A stretch of 64,000 nucleotides of DNA, taken from contig NZ_UAVP01000003.1 in assembly GCF_900446695.1 (NCBI RefSeq), forward strand, positions 744,001 through 808,000. Direction: 5' to 3'. The notes under the pieces are model-generated. The model had not been told where the DNA came from, searched no databases, and was given only the letters and a program-made list of their open reading frames with translations. Below are positions 33,046 to 42,227 of the stretch, one piece after another; the stretch's first letter is position 1; each line of letters starts with the position of its first letter. The translations under genes were made by a program, and so were the position numbers. Source of the stretch: Capnocytophaga sputigena (GTDB lineage Bacteria > Bacteroidota > Bacteroidia > Flavobacteriales > Flavobacteriaceae).

Positions 33046-34425
33046 TTAAGGGAGAATAATTGTAGGTTCCATTTCTTTATATCCTGAGTAATCAGGGCGT
33101 GGGTTTGCCACACGAATGGCTTCACGAGTCCAAGCATAGTGTAAATACTTACGCTTGATATTGTTATCTTGGAGATATTTTTTGAAGTGAGCATCACTTT
33201 CATTGGTTACAGCAAAGTCACTTTGTCCGTGATAAGCACCTAATCCCCATACTTTACCTTCTTTTACAGCTTTACCTTTATTGATCATCACACGGAAATT
33301 ACCAGCTTGATAGTTCGCAGAGGTAGAGTTGTAGTAAGGGCCTCCTAACATTGGTGGCATAGAACCAGAAAGATTTACACCATCTACAGAATAATCTTGC
33401 ATGAAGTGTTTATCAAAATAAATAGCAAAAGCATTACCACTAGCGATAGGTGTTTGAGAATTTGAGCCAAAGATAGAAGGGACATCACAAGGCACATCGG
33501 CACAGAAATAGTAACGTTTGGTAAGATAATTAGCTGGTAGATAAGGTTTGAACTCATCAATATACTCTTTTTCTTTAGCGTGGAAACCAGCTGTAGAAGC
33601 ATCGAACAAAGCTTTTAAATTAGCTTCGCGTTCAGCTTGCGTTTTTACAGCATGTTCAGCACCTACTGGTCCAAAATATTTAGCCATTTCTTTAACAAAA
33701 TTAGCAATATTTTCGTAGTTATTATCAGCAATCATCAAAGGAGTTCCTTCTTCAGTTACAGCTCCGTGATCCCCACAAGTTTCCCAGTCTACATCATAGC
33801 CATCAAAATCCATTGCAATGATATAGCGCGCTAACTCACGTGCATAAATTGCAGGCCATTCGCTATAAGATTGGGGATAAGGATATTTGTTATGGAAATT
33901 TTTATAACCACTTACTCCATCTTTAGTAGCAGGTAATCCTAAACCTACCCCTGGAGTTTGCCAACACATCAAGATAGCACTTCCTTTTTTGTGGAAAATC
34001 TCGATATCTTTTTTATGGTTAGGAGTTAGGGTTTCAGGACGCATATTGGTACCTCCCCAGATAGAAATTGCTACTACTGAGTCAGGAACTGATTGTAACC
34101 AACCACGTGCAATGCCTTTTATAGGTTGCCAAGTAGGGCCATCATACCAAAAATATACCATAGGTACTTGACCTCCAGCTGCCCCCGTATTGAGCCACGC
34201 TTTTTGTTTGTACTCACGGAGTTGAGCCCAATAGGCTTCCAAAGCTTTTTTGTTCTCTTCAGTACGTTCAGCCTCGGCAAGCCATTTGGCAGCATCTCTT
34301 TTGTTCTTTAAGTCCTCTAGCGCAGCTTTTTCAAAGTCTTCTGCTTTTGACTCTGTTTCTGTCCACTTACTACAGCTTGTAAAGCCAATAGTAAGAGCTA
34401 ATAATGTGTATACAAATTTTTTCAT
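33046..34425 (-). CDS. gpdG: GH18 endo-beta-N-acetylglucosaminidase lipoprotein, GpdG-like
   Basis: The predicted enzyme cuts the chitobiose core of N-linked glycans and so releases the glycan from host glycoproteins. The lipoprotein signal ends at GFTSC. The GH18 motif DxxDxDxE is present as DFDGYDVDWE (residues 206-215, acid/base Glu215). 'VPMVYFWYDGPTWQPI' and 'FHKKGSAILMCWQTPGVG' also fit the endo-type GH18 barrel. The length (459) suits a single catalytic domain with a helical N-terminal linker. It lies between the SusD-like gene and gpdE, as in the C. canimorsus gpdCDGEF locus, whose complex deglycosylates IgG. It is expected at the cell surface. Confidence 0.85.
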   Translation of the reverse strand: MKKFVYTLLALTIGFTSCSKWTETESKAEDFEKAALEDLKNKRDAAKWLAEAERTEENKKALEAYWAQLREYKQKAWLNTGAAGGQVPMVYFWYDGPTWQPIKGIARGWLQSVPDSVVAISIWGGTNMRPETLTPNHKKDIEIFHKKGSAILMCWQTPGVGLGLPATKDGVSGYKNFHNKYPYPQSYSEWPAIYARELARYIIAMDFDGYDVDWETCGDHGAVTEEGTPLMIADNNYENIANFVKEMAKYFGPVGAEHAVKTQAEREANLKALFDASTAGFHAKEKEYIDEFKPYLPANYLTKRYYFCADVPCDVPSIFGSNSQTPIASGNAFAIYFDKHFMQDYSVDGVNLSGSMPPMLGGPYYNSTSANYQAGNFRVMINKGKAVKEGKVWGLGAYHGQSDFAVTNESDAHFKKYLQDNNIKRKYLHYAWTREAIRVANPRPDYSGYKEMEPTIILP

Positions 34426-34443
34426 AGTATTTTACCTTTAAAA

Positions 34444-36096
34444 TTATTTAGATTTTTTGTCCCACCATACATTAGTAGCGGCGTTATCGGGACCTCCTAA
34501 AAGACTTTTAGCTGCTGTTACGTTTTCGGCATTCAACTCAAATTCGCTTTGAGGGAAAGGGAAACGACGTACGCCAAAATCTTTACCAGTAACATCAATA
34601 TTTTGAGCTCCTACGTTGCTCAAGTTGTAAGCAGCTGTAAACATACGAGGATAACCAGTACGTTTCCATTCGCTCCAAGATTCAAATCCGTTAGGATAGT
34701 TAGCTAAATACTTTTGAGTAATGATTTGCTCTAAGTGATCTTCAACACTTGTAACAGCACTCCATTTTTTATTGATAGTACTTTTTGCATCAACATTGTA
34801 GTTAGAATCTCTTGGGTCTACATATTTAGTAGGAGTACCTGAAGCGTTGTAATATGCTTGAGCTTGTGCAGTTGTTAAACCGTTCTCAGTAAATGACATT
34901 TCGATACCTTTTTTGTACAAGTTTTCGGCAGTATCACCAGTATACCAATTCATCAAAGCAGCTTCAGCTAAAAGGAATTGTACTTCTGAGGCACGCAACC
35001 AGTAAGTAGGAGTTGTTTGCACTACAGTAGGAACTGAATAATCTTTGTAATCGGCTGCTTGGGTTGTATTATTAAGACCAGAGCGCACTGCATAAAAATC
35101 TAAAGGTTGACCATTAGGAGTACTTTTGGTAAAATATTTTTCCATACGAGGGTCGTTATATCCTTTTAGGTAAGAATAGATAGTAGCCCCCATTTTAAGC
35201 TCACCATAGCCTAACATTGTTACCAAAGAATGGTGGAATATGTATTTGCTAGAGGTTACTAACTTACCTGCTTGGTCATCATTTTCAATAAGACCACCAG
35301 CAATAGCTTTGCCTACATATTCTTGAGATAGGGCGGCATCAACGTAACGCACACGCATTGCTAAACGCAACATCAAAGAGTTAGCCAAACGTATCCATTT
35401 AGAAGTATCACCTGAGTAAACAGGGTCAAAATCTTGCAATACTTTGTTGTTAGCACCATACTGGTTGAGTACAGCAACAGCTTCTTCCAATTCTTTTAAG
35501 AAAGATCTGTAAACTTGTTCTTGGCTGTCGTATTTAGCTTTTACTTTACCAGGTTCCATATCGCTATAAGGGATAGGACCAAAAAGGTCGGTAGCGCGGT
35601 GCATTCCCATTATTTTCACGATTTGAGCCAATTGGTAAATGGCATTACTAGTAAGATCTTTAGGTTGATATACTAATTTACCATTCACAGTTTCTACATT
35701 GTGCATTTGTCCTTTGATTTGGAAGTAAGGGTTCATTACTCTTGTAATCAAAGTAGAGAAAGTACCATTAGCACGTCCGTTAGAAATGTAGTAACTAGTT
35801 TGGTTAAAACCATTGTCCCAGCTATTACGTCCTGGTGAAAAATAACCTACCCAGTTATCAGTACTCATATTTTGTACTACTTGATAGTCGTTAGCAGGTC
35901 CTACGCCTACTCCTGTAGGGATAGGGCGTTGTACCAATTCGTTGAAGTAGCCTCCTGAAGAGTACCCACCACGATTGATATCGGCATCAGTAGGTTGTAG
36001 CTTATTGGTATTCACCTCTTGAAAATCTTTGATACAAGCGGTAAAACTGAAAGCTGATAGAGCTACAATTGCTATATGTTTATTAAATATTTTCAT
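34444..36096 (-). CDS. gpdD: SusD-like glycan-binding outer-membrane lipoprotein, GpdD-like
   Basis: This 550-residue SusD/RagB-family lipoprotein (SusD-like_2 type) has a signal peptide ending SFTAC followed by IKDFQEVNT. Family features include 'CIKDFQEVNTNKLQPTD' at the start, 'MGMHRATDLFGPIPYSD' (near 165), 'WIRLANSLMLRLAMRVRYVD' (near 232) and 'PTYWLRASEVQFLLAEAAL' near 360. SusD-like proteins cap the SusC-like transporter and bind the glycan. The gene follows the SusC-like gene by 18 bases, the usual SusC-SusD pair, and precedes the GH18 enzyme. By order it corresponds to GpdD. Confidence 0.88.
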   Translation of the reverse strand: MKIFNKHIAIVALSAFSFTACIKDFQEVNTNKLQPTDADINRGGYSSGGYFNELVQRPIPTGVGVGPANDYQVVQNMSTDNWVGYFSPGRNSWDNGFNQTSYYISNGRANGTFSTLITRVMNPYFQIKGQMHNVETVNGKLVYQPKDLTSNAIYQLAQIVKIMGMHRATDLFGPIPYSDMEPGKVKAKYDSQEQVYRSFLKELEEAVAVLNQYGANNKVLQDFDPVYSGDTSKWIRLANSLMLRLAMRVRYVDAALSQEYVGKAIAGGLIENDDQAGKLVTSSKYIFHHSLVTMLGYGELKMGATIYSYLKGYNDPRMEKYFTKSTPNGQPLDFYAVRSGLNNTTQAADYKDYSVPTVVQTTPTYWLRASEVQFLLAEAALMNWYTGDTAENLYKKGIEMSFTENGLTTAQAQAYYNASGTPTKYVDPRDSNYNVDAKSTINKKWSAVTSVEDHLEQIITQKYLANYPNGFESWSEWKRTGYPRMFTAAYNLSNVGAQNIDVTGKDFGVRRFPFPQSEFELNAENVTAAKSLLGGPDNAATNVWWDKKSK

Positions 36097-36114
36097 TACT
36101 GTATTTGTTTAGAA

Positions 36115-39100
36115 TTAGAATTGAATTTTTAAACTTGCTCCATAACTAGCAGCACTTGGAGTCATAAAGAGTTCTTTAGCTGCATAAGTACCTACCCCAA
36201 AAGTAAGTTGGGGGTCGAAAGGAGCTTTGTTGTAAATCATCCAAAGATTGGTACCAATTACCCCAATAGTTACGCGTTTTACTTTATCCCAGAAGTGAGA
36301 ACCATCTAAAGAGTAAGTAAGAGAAACTTCTTGCAAACGTACGTTAGTAGCATCGTAAGAGTAGTAACCATCAAGGTTTTTAATAGTGTTATAGTATTTT
36401 TCAGGGTTGTAGAGTTTTCCATTTACTAATACACCACCTGCATCACGAGCATCAGCTGAAGCTTTAGATACACCATAAGCATCTAAGTAAGGTTGAGTAC
36501 CTGAAAGTACAATACCTCCAAAGCTACCATTGATAAGGAAGCTCAAGTCGATATTTTTATAAGAAAGGGTATTGCGCCATCCCATTTGGAAATCTGGGGT
36601 AGAGCGTCCTAATTTGATTTCTTGAGTTTCATCGTATTGGAAACCAGAAGCATTTTCTATCAAGTTACCATTTACATCACGTGAAAGCACTCCTTTTACT
36701 ATGATATCAGAAAGGCTTCCACCTTCACGTAACACAGTACCACCTTTTCTTACTTCGGTAATATCAAATAAATCTCCAGTGAATGGATTGCGATATCCAC
36801 GTACTAATTTTTTAATTTCGTTTACGTTACGAGAGTAAGTGAGGGTAGTGTTCCAAGCTAATTGTTTGTTTAAAAACTCTTTGTTATAGTTTACTGCCAA
36901 CTCAATACCGCGGTTTTCTACGTCACCAGCTTGCAAATAGAAAGAAGTATAGATAGAAGAAGATGACAATTGTTGTTCAAAGAATTGGTTGTAAGTATTT
37001 GATTTGTACAAAGTCAAATCTACTGACAAGCTATTATCAAACAATTTAGTATTCAAACCAGCTTCCCAAGAAGCAGTACGTTCCGCTTTGAAGTCAGGGT
37101 AAGGATATACCTTGTTAGTTACCAAACCAGTAGAGGTAAGTTGGTGAGTAATAGTACCAGGTGTAATACCTGTTTTACTGATAGGAGAACCTACCTCAGT
37201 ATAAGAACCACGTACTTTCAAATAGTTGATGAAAGAAGGTAATTTCACCATTTCGGAAATCACACCAGAAAGACCTACTGAAGGATAGAAGAATGAAGGT
37301 TCAGCAGAGTTTACGAGTTGTGAAGACCAGTCGTTACGACCTGTAGCTGAGAGGTATAACATACCTCTATAGCCTAACTCGGCACTAGCGAAAACTGCTA
37401 CGTTTTTAGCACGAGAGTATCCTTGACCAGAAGCTCCTACTTGTCCGTCGAAGTTAGCTATTGAGAACAAGTTAGCAATTTCTTTAAGATAACCACCAGC
37501 TGAAAGGTTATTGCTCAAACGATCGTTATAACTAGAACCTACGTTGGCAGTCAAAGAGAATTTCTGACCAAGATTCTTGTTGATGTTAAGCATAATATCG
37601 GCATAAGTTTGCTCATCTTTAGTTTCGTTGATTGCATAACGACCTTTGTTGTAAGAACCTAATTCGGTTTTCCAACCTACTAAGAAGTTAGTAGTACTTG
37701 CATACAATTTTTCTTCGGAAGTACCATAATCGTTATCCAAACGTACACGACCAGTAACATTCATCCAATCAAGGATATCATATTTTAATGAAGCTGACAT
37801 CATATAACGTTTCTTGTTATTCAAGAAAAGTTCGCGATTGGCTACCCAATAAGGGTTTTCAGAGAAGTAGCTATCCGCTCTTTCAGAGAAAGGTTGGTAG
37901 CGTTCATAAATTTGAGTACTTGGGTTATAACGCTCGTAAGCTTTTACATCGCGGTAATCAATACCACGAGGCATCAAATACAAACCTACTAATGGGTTGA
38001 AGTAACCACCCCCTGCAATCATATTACGGCTACCTTGACGAATAAAGTTACCACTTACATCTAAATGCAATTTATCTTTTGCAAAGTTAGCAGTGTTGCG
38101 TACCCCAACGTTGTAACGATAGTAAGCGTTGTTAGGGATGAGACCTTCGGCATTAGTTTGTGCTGCAGACACAAAAGTTTGATTTTGAGCATTACCAGTA
38201 GAGAAGGTTACAGAGTTCATAATGTTGTGTCCTACATTGAAGAATTTTTTAGGATCTACATTAGAAGGAGTTGCTAATTTAGCACCCCAGCTCTTATCAC
38301 CATTGCTACCATAGGTATTTTGGAACTCTGGTAATTGGATAGGAGTAAGGATTTCAACACTACTAGAAACATTCACTTCGGTTTTACCTTCTTTACCTTT
38401 TTTAGTATTGATAAGGATTACCCCATTGGCAGCTTCACTACCATAGAGAGCCGCTGCAGAAGGACCAGTAAGTACGTTAATACTTTCGATGTCATCAGGG
38501 TTGATATCGGCGATACCTTCACCACCTCCTGGTTTACCGAAGTTACTTCCGCCTCCATCACTTTGTTTGTTGAACAAAGGCACCCCATCAATCACATAGA
38601 GTACACCATTGTTACCATCCAAAGATTTAAGACCACGCATTACTACTTTAGTAGAACCACCTACCCCAGAAGAGCTGCGCTGAATGTTCACCCCAGCTAC
38701 TTTACCATTAAGACTGTTCACCACGTTTACGTCTTTCACCTTAGTCAGTTCTTCAGACTTCACTTGTTGTACGTTGTAACTCAAGGCTTTTTCTTGGCGT
38801 TTGATACCCAAAGCGGTTACCACTACCCCACCGAGTTGTAATGCTTCTTCTTGCATTACTATATTAAGGGTGAGATGCCCTTTAGCCTGAGTTACTTTTT
38901 TTTGCTGAGTAGCATACCCCAATGAGATAAATTCAAGGGTCTCATTTGCATTTGCTTGAATTTCGTACTTCCCATCGAAGTCAGTCGAAACTCCACGTGT
39001 TGTACCTTTAATGACAACACTCACACTAGGCAGTGGCATTCCATCACCGCCAGTAACTGTACCAGTTACTTTCGTTTGTGCCATTAGCGCACCGCTAAAC

Positions 39101-39141
39101 AATGCAAAAACGAATAACAGCATTGATATTTTTACTTTCAT
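36115..39141 (-). CDS. gpdC: SusC-like TonB-dependent outer-membrane transporter, GpdC-like
   Basis: This 1,008-residue SusC/RagA-family protein starts with a signal peptide (MKVKISMLLFVFALFSGALMA). A carboxypeptidase-regulatory-like domain (about 23-105, 'VTGTVTGGDGMPLPSVSVVIKGT') follows, then a plug (about 115-235, 'VNSLNGKVAGVNIQ', 'VLYVIDGVPL', 'INVLTGPSAAALYGSEAANG'), then a 22-strand type beta-barrel ending in an aromatic-terminated strand (ASLKIQF). It imports oligosaccharides released at the surface, driven by TonB. It is the first gene of the five-gene locus, has a consensus promoter (39171-39201), and diverges from a two-component system. Confidence 0.93.
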   Translation of the reverse strand: MKVKISMLLFVFALFSGALMAQTKVTGTVTGGDGMPLPSVSVVIKGTTRGVSTDFDGKYEIQANANETLEFISLGYATQQKKVTQAKGHLTLNIVMQEEALQLGGVVVTALGIKRQEKALSYNVQQVKSEELTKVKDVNVVNSLNGKVAGVNIQRSSSGVGGSTKVVMRGLKSLDGNNGVLYVIDGVPLFNKQSDGGGSNFGKPGGGEGIADINPDDIESINVLTGPSAAALYGSEAANGVILINTKKGKEGKTEVNVSSSVEILTPIQLPEFQNTYGSNGDKSWGAKLATPSNVDPKKFFNVGHNIMNSVTFSTGNAQNQTFVSAAQTNAEGLIPNNAYYRYNVGVRNTANFAKDKLHLDVSGNFIRQGSRNMIAGGGYFNPLVGLYLMPRGIDYRDVKAYERYNPSTQIYERYQPFSERADSYFSENPYWVANRELFLNNKKRYMMSASLKYDILDWMNVTGRVRLDNDYGTSEEKLYASTTNFLVGWKTELGSYNKGRYAINETKDEQTYADIMLNINKNLGQKFSLTANVGSSYNDRLSNNLSAGGYLKEIANLFSIANFDGQVGASGQGYSRAKNVAVFASAELGYRGMLYLSATGRNDWSSQLVNSAEPSFFYPSVGLSGVISEMVKLPSFINYLKVRGSYTEVGSPISKTGITPGTITHQLTSTGLVTNKVYPYPDFKAERTASWEAGLNTKLFDNSLSVDLTLYKSNTYNQFFEQQLSSSSIYTSFYLQAGDVENRGIELAVNYNKEFLNKQLAWNTTLTYSRNVNEIKKLVRGYRNPFTGDLFDITEVRKGGTVLREGGSLSDIIVKGVLSRDVNGNLIENASGFQYDETQEIKLGRSTPDFQMGWRNTLSYKNIDLSFLINGSFGGIVLSGTQPYLDAYGVSKASADARDAGGVLVNGKLYNPEKYYNTIKNLDGYYSYDATNVRLQEVSLTYSLDGSHFWDKVKRVTIGVIGTNLWMIYNKAPFDPQLTFGVGTYAAKELFMTPSAASYGASLKIQF

Positions 39142-39170
39142 TACTTTATTGAAATAAATTAATTTTGGGG

Positions 39171-39201
39171 CAAAGTTAAGAATACCTTAACATAATGCAA
39201 A
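39171..39201 (-). promoter_or_regulatory. Promoter of the gpd operon
   Basis: On the minus strand TTTG (39198-39201), exactly 19 bases, then TAACTTTG (39171-39178). The gpdC ATG lies about 30 bases further. Confidence 0.75.
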
Positions 39202-39259
39202 TTTTTTGAACAATATTTTTTTTCGTTTCTTATGTATTTTCTTTTTAAAAATCGTAGTA

Positions 39260-39274
39260 GTTTGATAATCAAAC
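39260..39274. promoter_or_regulatory. Palindrome, possible operator for gpd
   Basis: GTTTGAT and ATCAAAC arms flank one central A. It lies 58 bases upstream of the gpd -33 box, where an activator site would be expected. No regulator is identified for it. Confidence 0.3.
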
Positions 39275-39605
39275 GAAATAAAATAGGCTATATTTTTATT
39301 TTATTCACTTTCTAAATTTGCATTTTTTAACTGTAAAAAAAATGAATTCTAAAACACTTTTATATTTTTTATCAAATTAAAATCATAAAAAGTTTCTATT
39401 TAAGATATTATTCTCATAAAAATAGAGTTTTAGTTAATTTATTGTTAAATTTAAGAGACAGAACTCTTATAAAGTTAGCTGAAAGAAAAACAAACTTTCG
39501 ATGTTTTTTAAAATATTTTAATAATTATTGAGTTGGATATACAAATATAAATAATAGCACCTCAAAATTACTAAATGACAAATTGCTAAATTAAGTAATT
39601 ATCTT

Positions 39606-39613
39606 TATCTTTG
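39606..39613 (+). promoter_or_regulatory. -7 box of the two-component promoter, very close to the start codon
   Basis: TATCTTTG ends only 7 bases before the ATG at 39621, so the mRNA should be leaderless or nearly so. An ATTG sits 20 bases upstream, inside an AATTTGC-type repeat. Confidence 0.55.
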
Positions 39614-39620
39614 CCCCCGT

Positions 39621-40292
39621 ATGAAAATATTAATAATAGAAGACGAAAAAGAATTGCGCCTCACCCTGCGACAGTTCCTTGAACAAGAACATTTTTTGGT
39701 TGAAACAGCTAAAGATTATACCTCTGGCCTTTCTAAACTCGCTGATTACGACTACGATTGCATTCTGTTGGACATTATGTTGCCCAATGGCAGTGGTATG
39801 CAACTCTTAGACGAGCTCAAAGCAATGAAAAAAAATCACTCGGTATTGATTATATCGGCTAAAGACTCGGTGGAAGACAAGGTGTTAGGTCTTGAAAAAG
39901 GAGCTGACGACTATCTTGCGAAACCTTTTCACCTCGCAGAACTCTTGGCAAGGGTAAAATCGATTATACGGAGGAAAAACCAACAAGGTGAAGAGGTAAT
40001 TACTCTTAAAAACGTACGCCTTTTTCCAGAAACACGTACTGTCAAAGTGGGTGAGGAAACTCTTAGTCTCAATCGCAAGGAATACGACTTGTTATACTAC
40101 TTTATGATTCGCCCTGATAAGTTAGTGGAGAAAATGACTCTTGCTGAAGCAGTGTGGGGTGACTATATAGACCAAGTGGATAGCCTTGATTTTATCTATT
40201 CGCAAATTAAAAACCTTCGAAAAAAGCTCAAAACTGCTGAAGCTGAAATAGACTTACAGGCGGTTTATGGCATTGGTTATAAATTAGTTTAA
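39621..40292 (+). CDS. OmpR/PhoB-family response regulator
   Basis: This 223-residue transcription factor has an N-terminal receiver domain (about 1-118) and a winged-helix DNA-binding domain (about 128-223). The acidic pocket (E7, D8), phospho-acceptor D51 in 'CILLDIMLPNG' and conserved K in 'DYLAKPFHLAELLARV' are all present. The DNA-binding half has 'LSLNRKEYDLLYYFM' and ends 'AVYGIGYKLV', typical of the family. The histidine kinase starts two bases after its stop, so they form one operon. It diverges from the gpd operon and is a candidate regulator of it, but nothing in the sequence proves this. Confidence 0.93.
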   Translation: MKILIIEDEKELRLTLRQFLEQEHFLVETAKDYTSGLSKLADYDYDCILLDIMLPNGSGMQLLDELKAMKKNHSVLIISAKDSVEDKVLGLEKGADDYLAKPFHLAELLARVKSIIRRKNQQGEEVITLKNVRLFPETRTVKVGEETLSLNRKEYDLLYYFMIRPDKLVEKMTLAEAVWGDYIDQVDSLDFIYSQIKNLRKKLKTAEAEIDLQAVYGIGYKLV

Positions 40293-40294
40293 GG

Positions 40295-41572
40295 ATGAAA
40301 ATATCATTAAAAAACTACACTCTGCGCTACCTTACACTCGCTTTCCTACTGATTCTAGCAGTGTGGGCAGTTGTATTCTACGCTTATATTTTGGACGAGG
40401 TGTACGACAATATAGACGATGGACTTAAGGATAAAAAAACGCTTATTATCCAAAATATCCTCCGTCACCCCGAACTGCTGCAAACAAATGAGTTTGGCAT
40501 AGAGGATTTTAGGGTATACCCTTCACAAGAAGATTTTTCTGACCGCAACATCCTTAGCAATGCCTTTTTCTATATGCCTTTTGACGATGAAGAAGAACCT
40601 TATAGGGTGCTGAAAACAGGGTTTTACGATCGTGATATGAACCCTTATACACTTGAGATTCGCACTTCAACTGTGGAGAAAGATGACCTACTATTTAATT
40701 TGGCTATTGCCTTAGGAGTACTTTATGTTGTGTTAGTACTCTCTATGTATCTTATCAACCTATTAGTAATCAATAAAATATGGAAGCCTTTTAAGGGGAT
40801 ACTTTCCGCTATTAGGCGGTATGAAGTAGGCAATAAAACAGAACTACAACCCATTGCTACCGAGGTTATAGAATTTAACATATTACACGATAATATCCAA
40901 CAGATGTGGCAACGCAATGAAAAGGTATTCGAGGAACAAAAAGTATTTATAGAAAATGCTTCGCACGAACTCCAAACCCCCTTGGCTATCACTCTTAACA
41001 AATTAGAACTACTCGCCAATGACCCTTCGCTGAATGAAAAGCAATTGGTACAACTGAGTGAGGTGAAACAATCATTGATGAGAATGACCCACCTAAACAA
41101 GTCGTTACTAATGCTCACCCGTATAGAAAATCAGCAATACAAGCAAGCTAAAGATGTATCTTTTCAAGCTCTCACAACAGATATTATAGACGATTTGAGC
41201 GATTTGATAGCCTTTAAAGCATTGGAAGTGAACACTGAAGAAATAAGCGATTTCCAAGTAGAGATGAACCCCGATTTGGCAAGAATACTCGTTTCAAACT
41301 TATTGCGCAATGCTATAAAATATACTGAAAAAGGTGGCAACATAGAAATATTGATAGAAGAGAATCGTTTTCAAGTAAAAAATACTGCCAAAGATGCCAT
41401 ACGTTTAGACCCTTCTAAGATTTTCCAACGATTCCACAAGGGGCAACAAGATGCTACTTCTACAGGTTTAGGCTTGGCTATTGTAAAATCGATTGCGGAA
41501 AGTTACCATTTGAAGGTGTATTACACTTTTGAAGAAGAAAAACATTGTTTCCAGGTTTCAGGGGTCAGGTAA
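40295..41572 (+). CDS. Sensor histidine kinase
   Basis: This 425-residue membrane kinase has two transmembrane segments (about 12-33 and 132-155) enclosing a periplasmic sensor region of about 100 residues. The H-box 'NASHELQTPLAI' has the phospho-acceptor His224. The N-box 'NLLRNAIKYTE' and G-box 'GLGLAIVKSIAE' are intact, and no separate PAS domain is seen. The last residues (FQVSGVR) and the TAA stop are encoded by a CAGGTTT-type heptad array (41552-41593), the same unit class as in the ActC-ActD linker. It is expected to phosphorylate the response regulator encoded two bases upstream. The stimulus is unknown. Confidence 0.92.
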   Translation: MKISLKNYTLRYLTLAFLLILAVWAVVFYAYILDEVYDNIDDGLKDKKTLIIQNILRHPELLQTNEFGIEDFRVYPSQEDFSDRNILSNAFFYMPFDDEEEPYRVLKTGFYDRDMNPYTLEIRTSTVEKDDLLFNLAIALGVLYVVLVLSMYLINLLVINKIWKPFKGILSAIRRYEVGNKTELQPIATEVIEFNILHDNIQQMWQRNEKVFEEQKVFIENASHELQTPLAITLNKLELLANDPSLNEKQLVQLSEVKQSLMRMTHLNKSLLMLTRIENQQYKQAKDVSFQALTTDIIDDLSDLIAFKALEVNTEEISDFQVEMNPDLARILVSNLLRNAIKYTEKGGNIEILIEENRFQVKNTAKDAIRLDPSKIFQRFHKGQQDATSTGLGLAIVKSIAESYHLKVYYTFEEEKHCFQVSGVR

Positions 41573-41593
41573 CAGGGATTAGGTTTCAGTTGA
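41552..41593. repeat. Heptad array at the end of the histidine kinase gene
   Basis: Six units: CAGGTTT, CAGGGGT, CAGGTAA, CAGGGAT, TAGGTTT and CAGTTGA. The stop TAA (41570-41572) is in the third unit. Confidence 0.85.
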
Positions 41594-41600
41594 TAGACGT

Positions 41601-41640
41601 ATAAAAAAACAGGCAATAGAGTTTATTACCTGTTTTTTTA
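41601..41640. terminator. Bidirectional terminator
   Basis: AAAAAAACAGG and CCTGTTTTTTT arms with an inner AATA/TATT pair, between the converging kinase and outer-membrane protein genes. Confidence 0.85.
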
Positions 41641-41648
41641 TTATTACC

Positions 41649-41676
41649 AATTGTTCATTAGCAATTGTTGATTAGA
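41649..41676. repeat. Heptad array at the end of the outer-membrane protein gene
   Basis: AATTGTT, CATTAGC, AATTGTT and GATTAGA. The stop of the minus-strand gene (41672-41674) is in the last unit. Confidence 0.65.
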
Positions 41677-42199
41677 ATCTATATCCTATTTTGATGCCAA
41701 AATTAGGTTCGATAGCCCAGAACCTTTTATCTTCATTTACACCTTTACCGAAGTTGCGAGCGATATTAGCATAAGGGGCTATAACGAAAGTATTGTCAAG
41801 ATTCCATTGATAACCTGCTCCTATTCCTAAGATAAAACTATCTAACCTTGTTGGGTTAGTTTTAGTATCTGGATATTTATAATTACCAAAACGTTGTTTT
41901 ACAAAAGGGTTTACATAGAGACCTGTGCCTCCATCTTCTTCAAAATAATAGTTATAACCTAGTTTTACACTAGTAGCATTATACTTCCCACCGCCTTTAG
42001 GAATTACAGAAAAACGGTCGTTGAAGAACAATTCTCCTTCAATAGATTGATTTTCAGCAATAAAATGCTCATAACCTACTTCAACTGAAGCTAACCAAAT
42101 AGCGTTCAAGATGTTTAAATTTACTTGATGTTGACGATCTTGCGCAAATGTTTTTACTGAGAAAAACACAAGCATTGCAGCTACAATAATTTTTTTCAT
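41672..42199 (-). CDS. Small outer-membrane beta-barrel protein, function unknown
   Basis: This 175-residue protein has a signal peptide (MKKIIVAAMLVFFSVKTFA) followed by alternating amphipathic strands such as 'ASVEVGYEHFI', 'TSVKLGYNYYF' and 'FILGIGAGYQWNL', and a C-terminal strand ending in Phe (GIKIGYRF). This is typical of an 8-stranded outer-membrane barrel. It resembles DUF3575-like or OmpW-sized proteins, but no firm family is assigned. The start at 42199 is chosen over an ATG 39 bases upstream because it opens the signal peptide. It has its own promoter (42228-42258), whose -33 box is in an AATTTGC repeat. It converges with the kinase gene. Confidence 0.8.
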   Translation of the reverse strand: MKKIIVAAMLVFFSVKTFAQDRQHQVNLNILNAIWLASVEVGYEHFIAENQSIEGELFFNDRFSVIPKGGGKYNATSVKLGYNYYFEEDGGTGLYVNPFVKQRFGNYKYPDTKTNPTRLDSFILGIGAGYQWNLDNTFVIAPYANIARNFGKGVNEDKRFWAIEPNFGIKIGYRF

Positions 42200-42227
42200 C
42201 GATATTCTTAGTTTTTTAAAATAATGG

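Larger units (their letters stand above)
39142..39620. other. Divergent control region between the gpd operon and the two-component system
   Basis: About 480 A/T-rich bases hold the gpd promoter, a 15-base palindrome (39260-39274) about 60 bases upstream of it, an AATTTGC-type repeat near 39570-39597, and the two-component promoter. No coding frame is supported. Confidence 0.6.
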
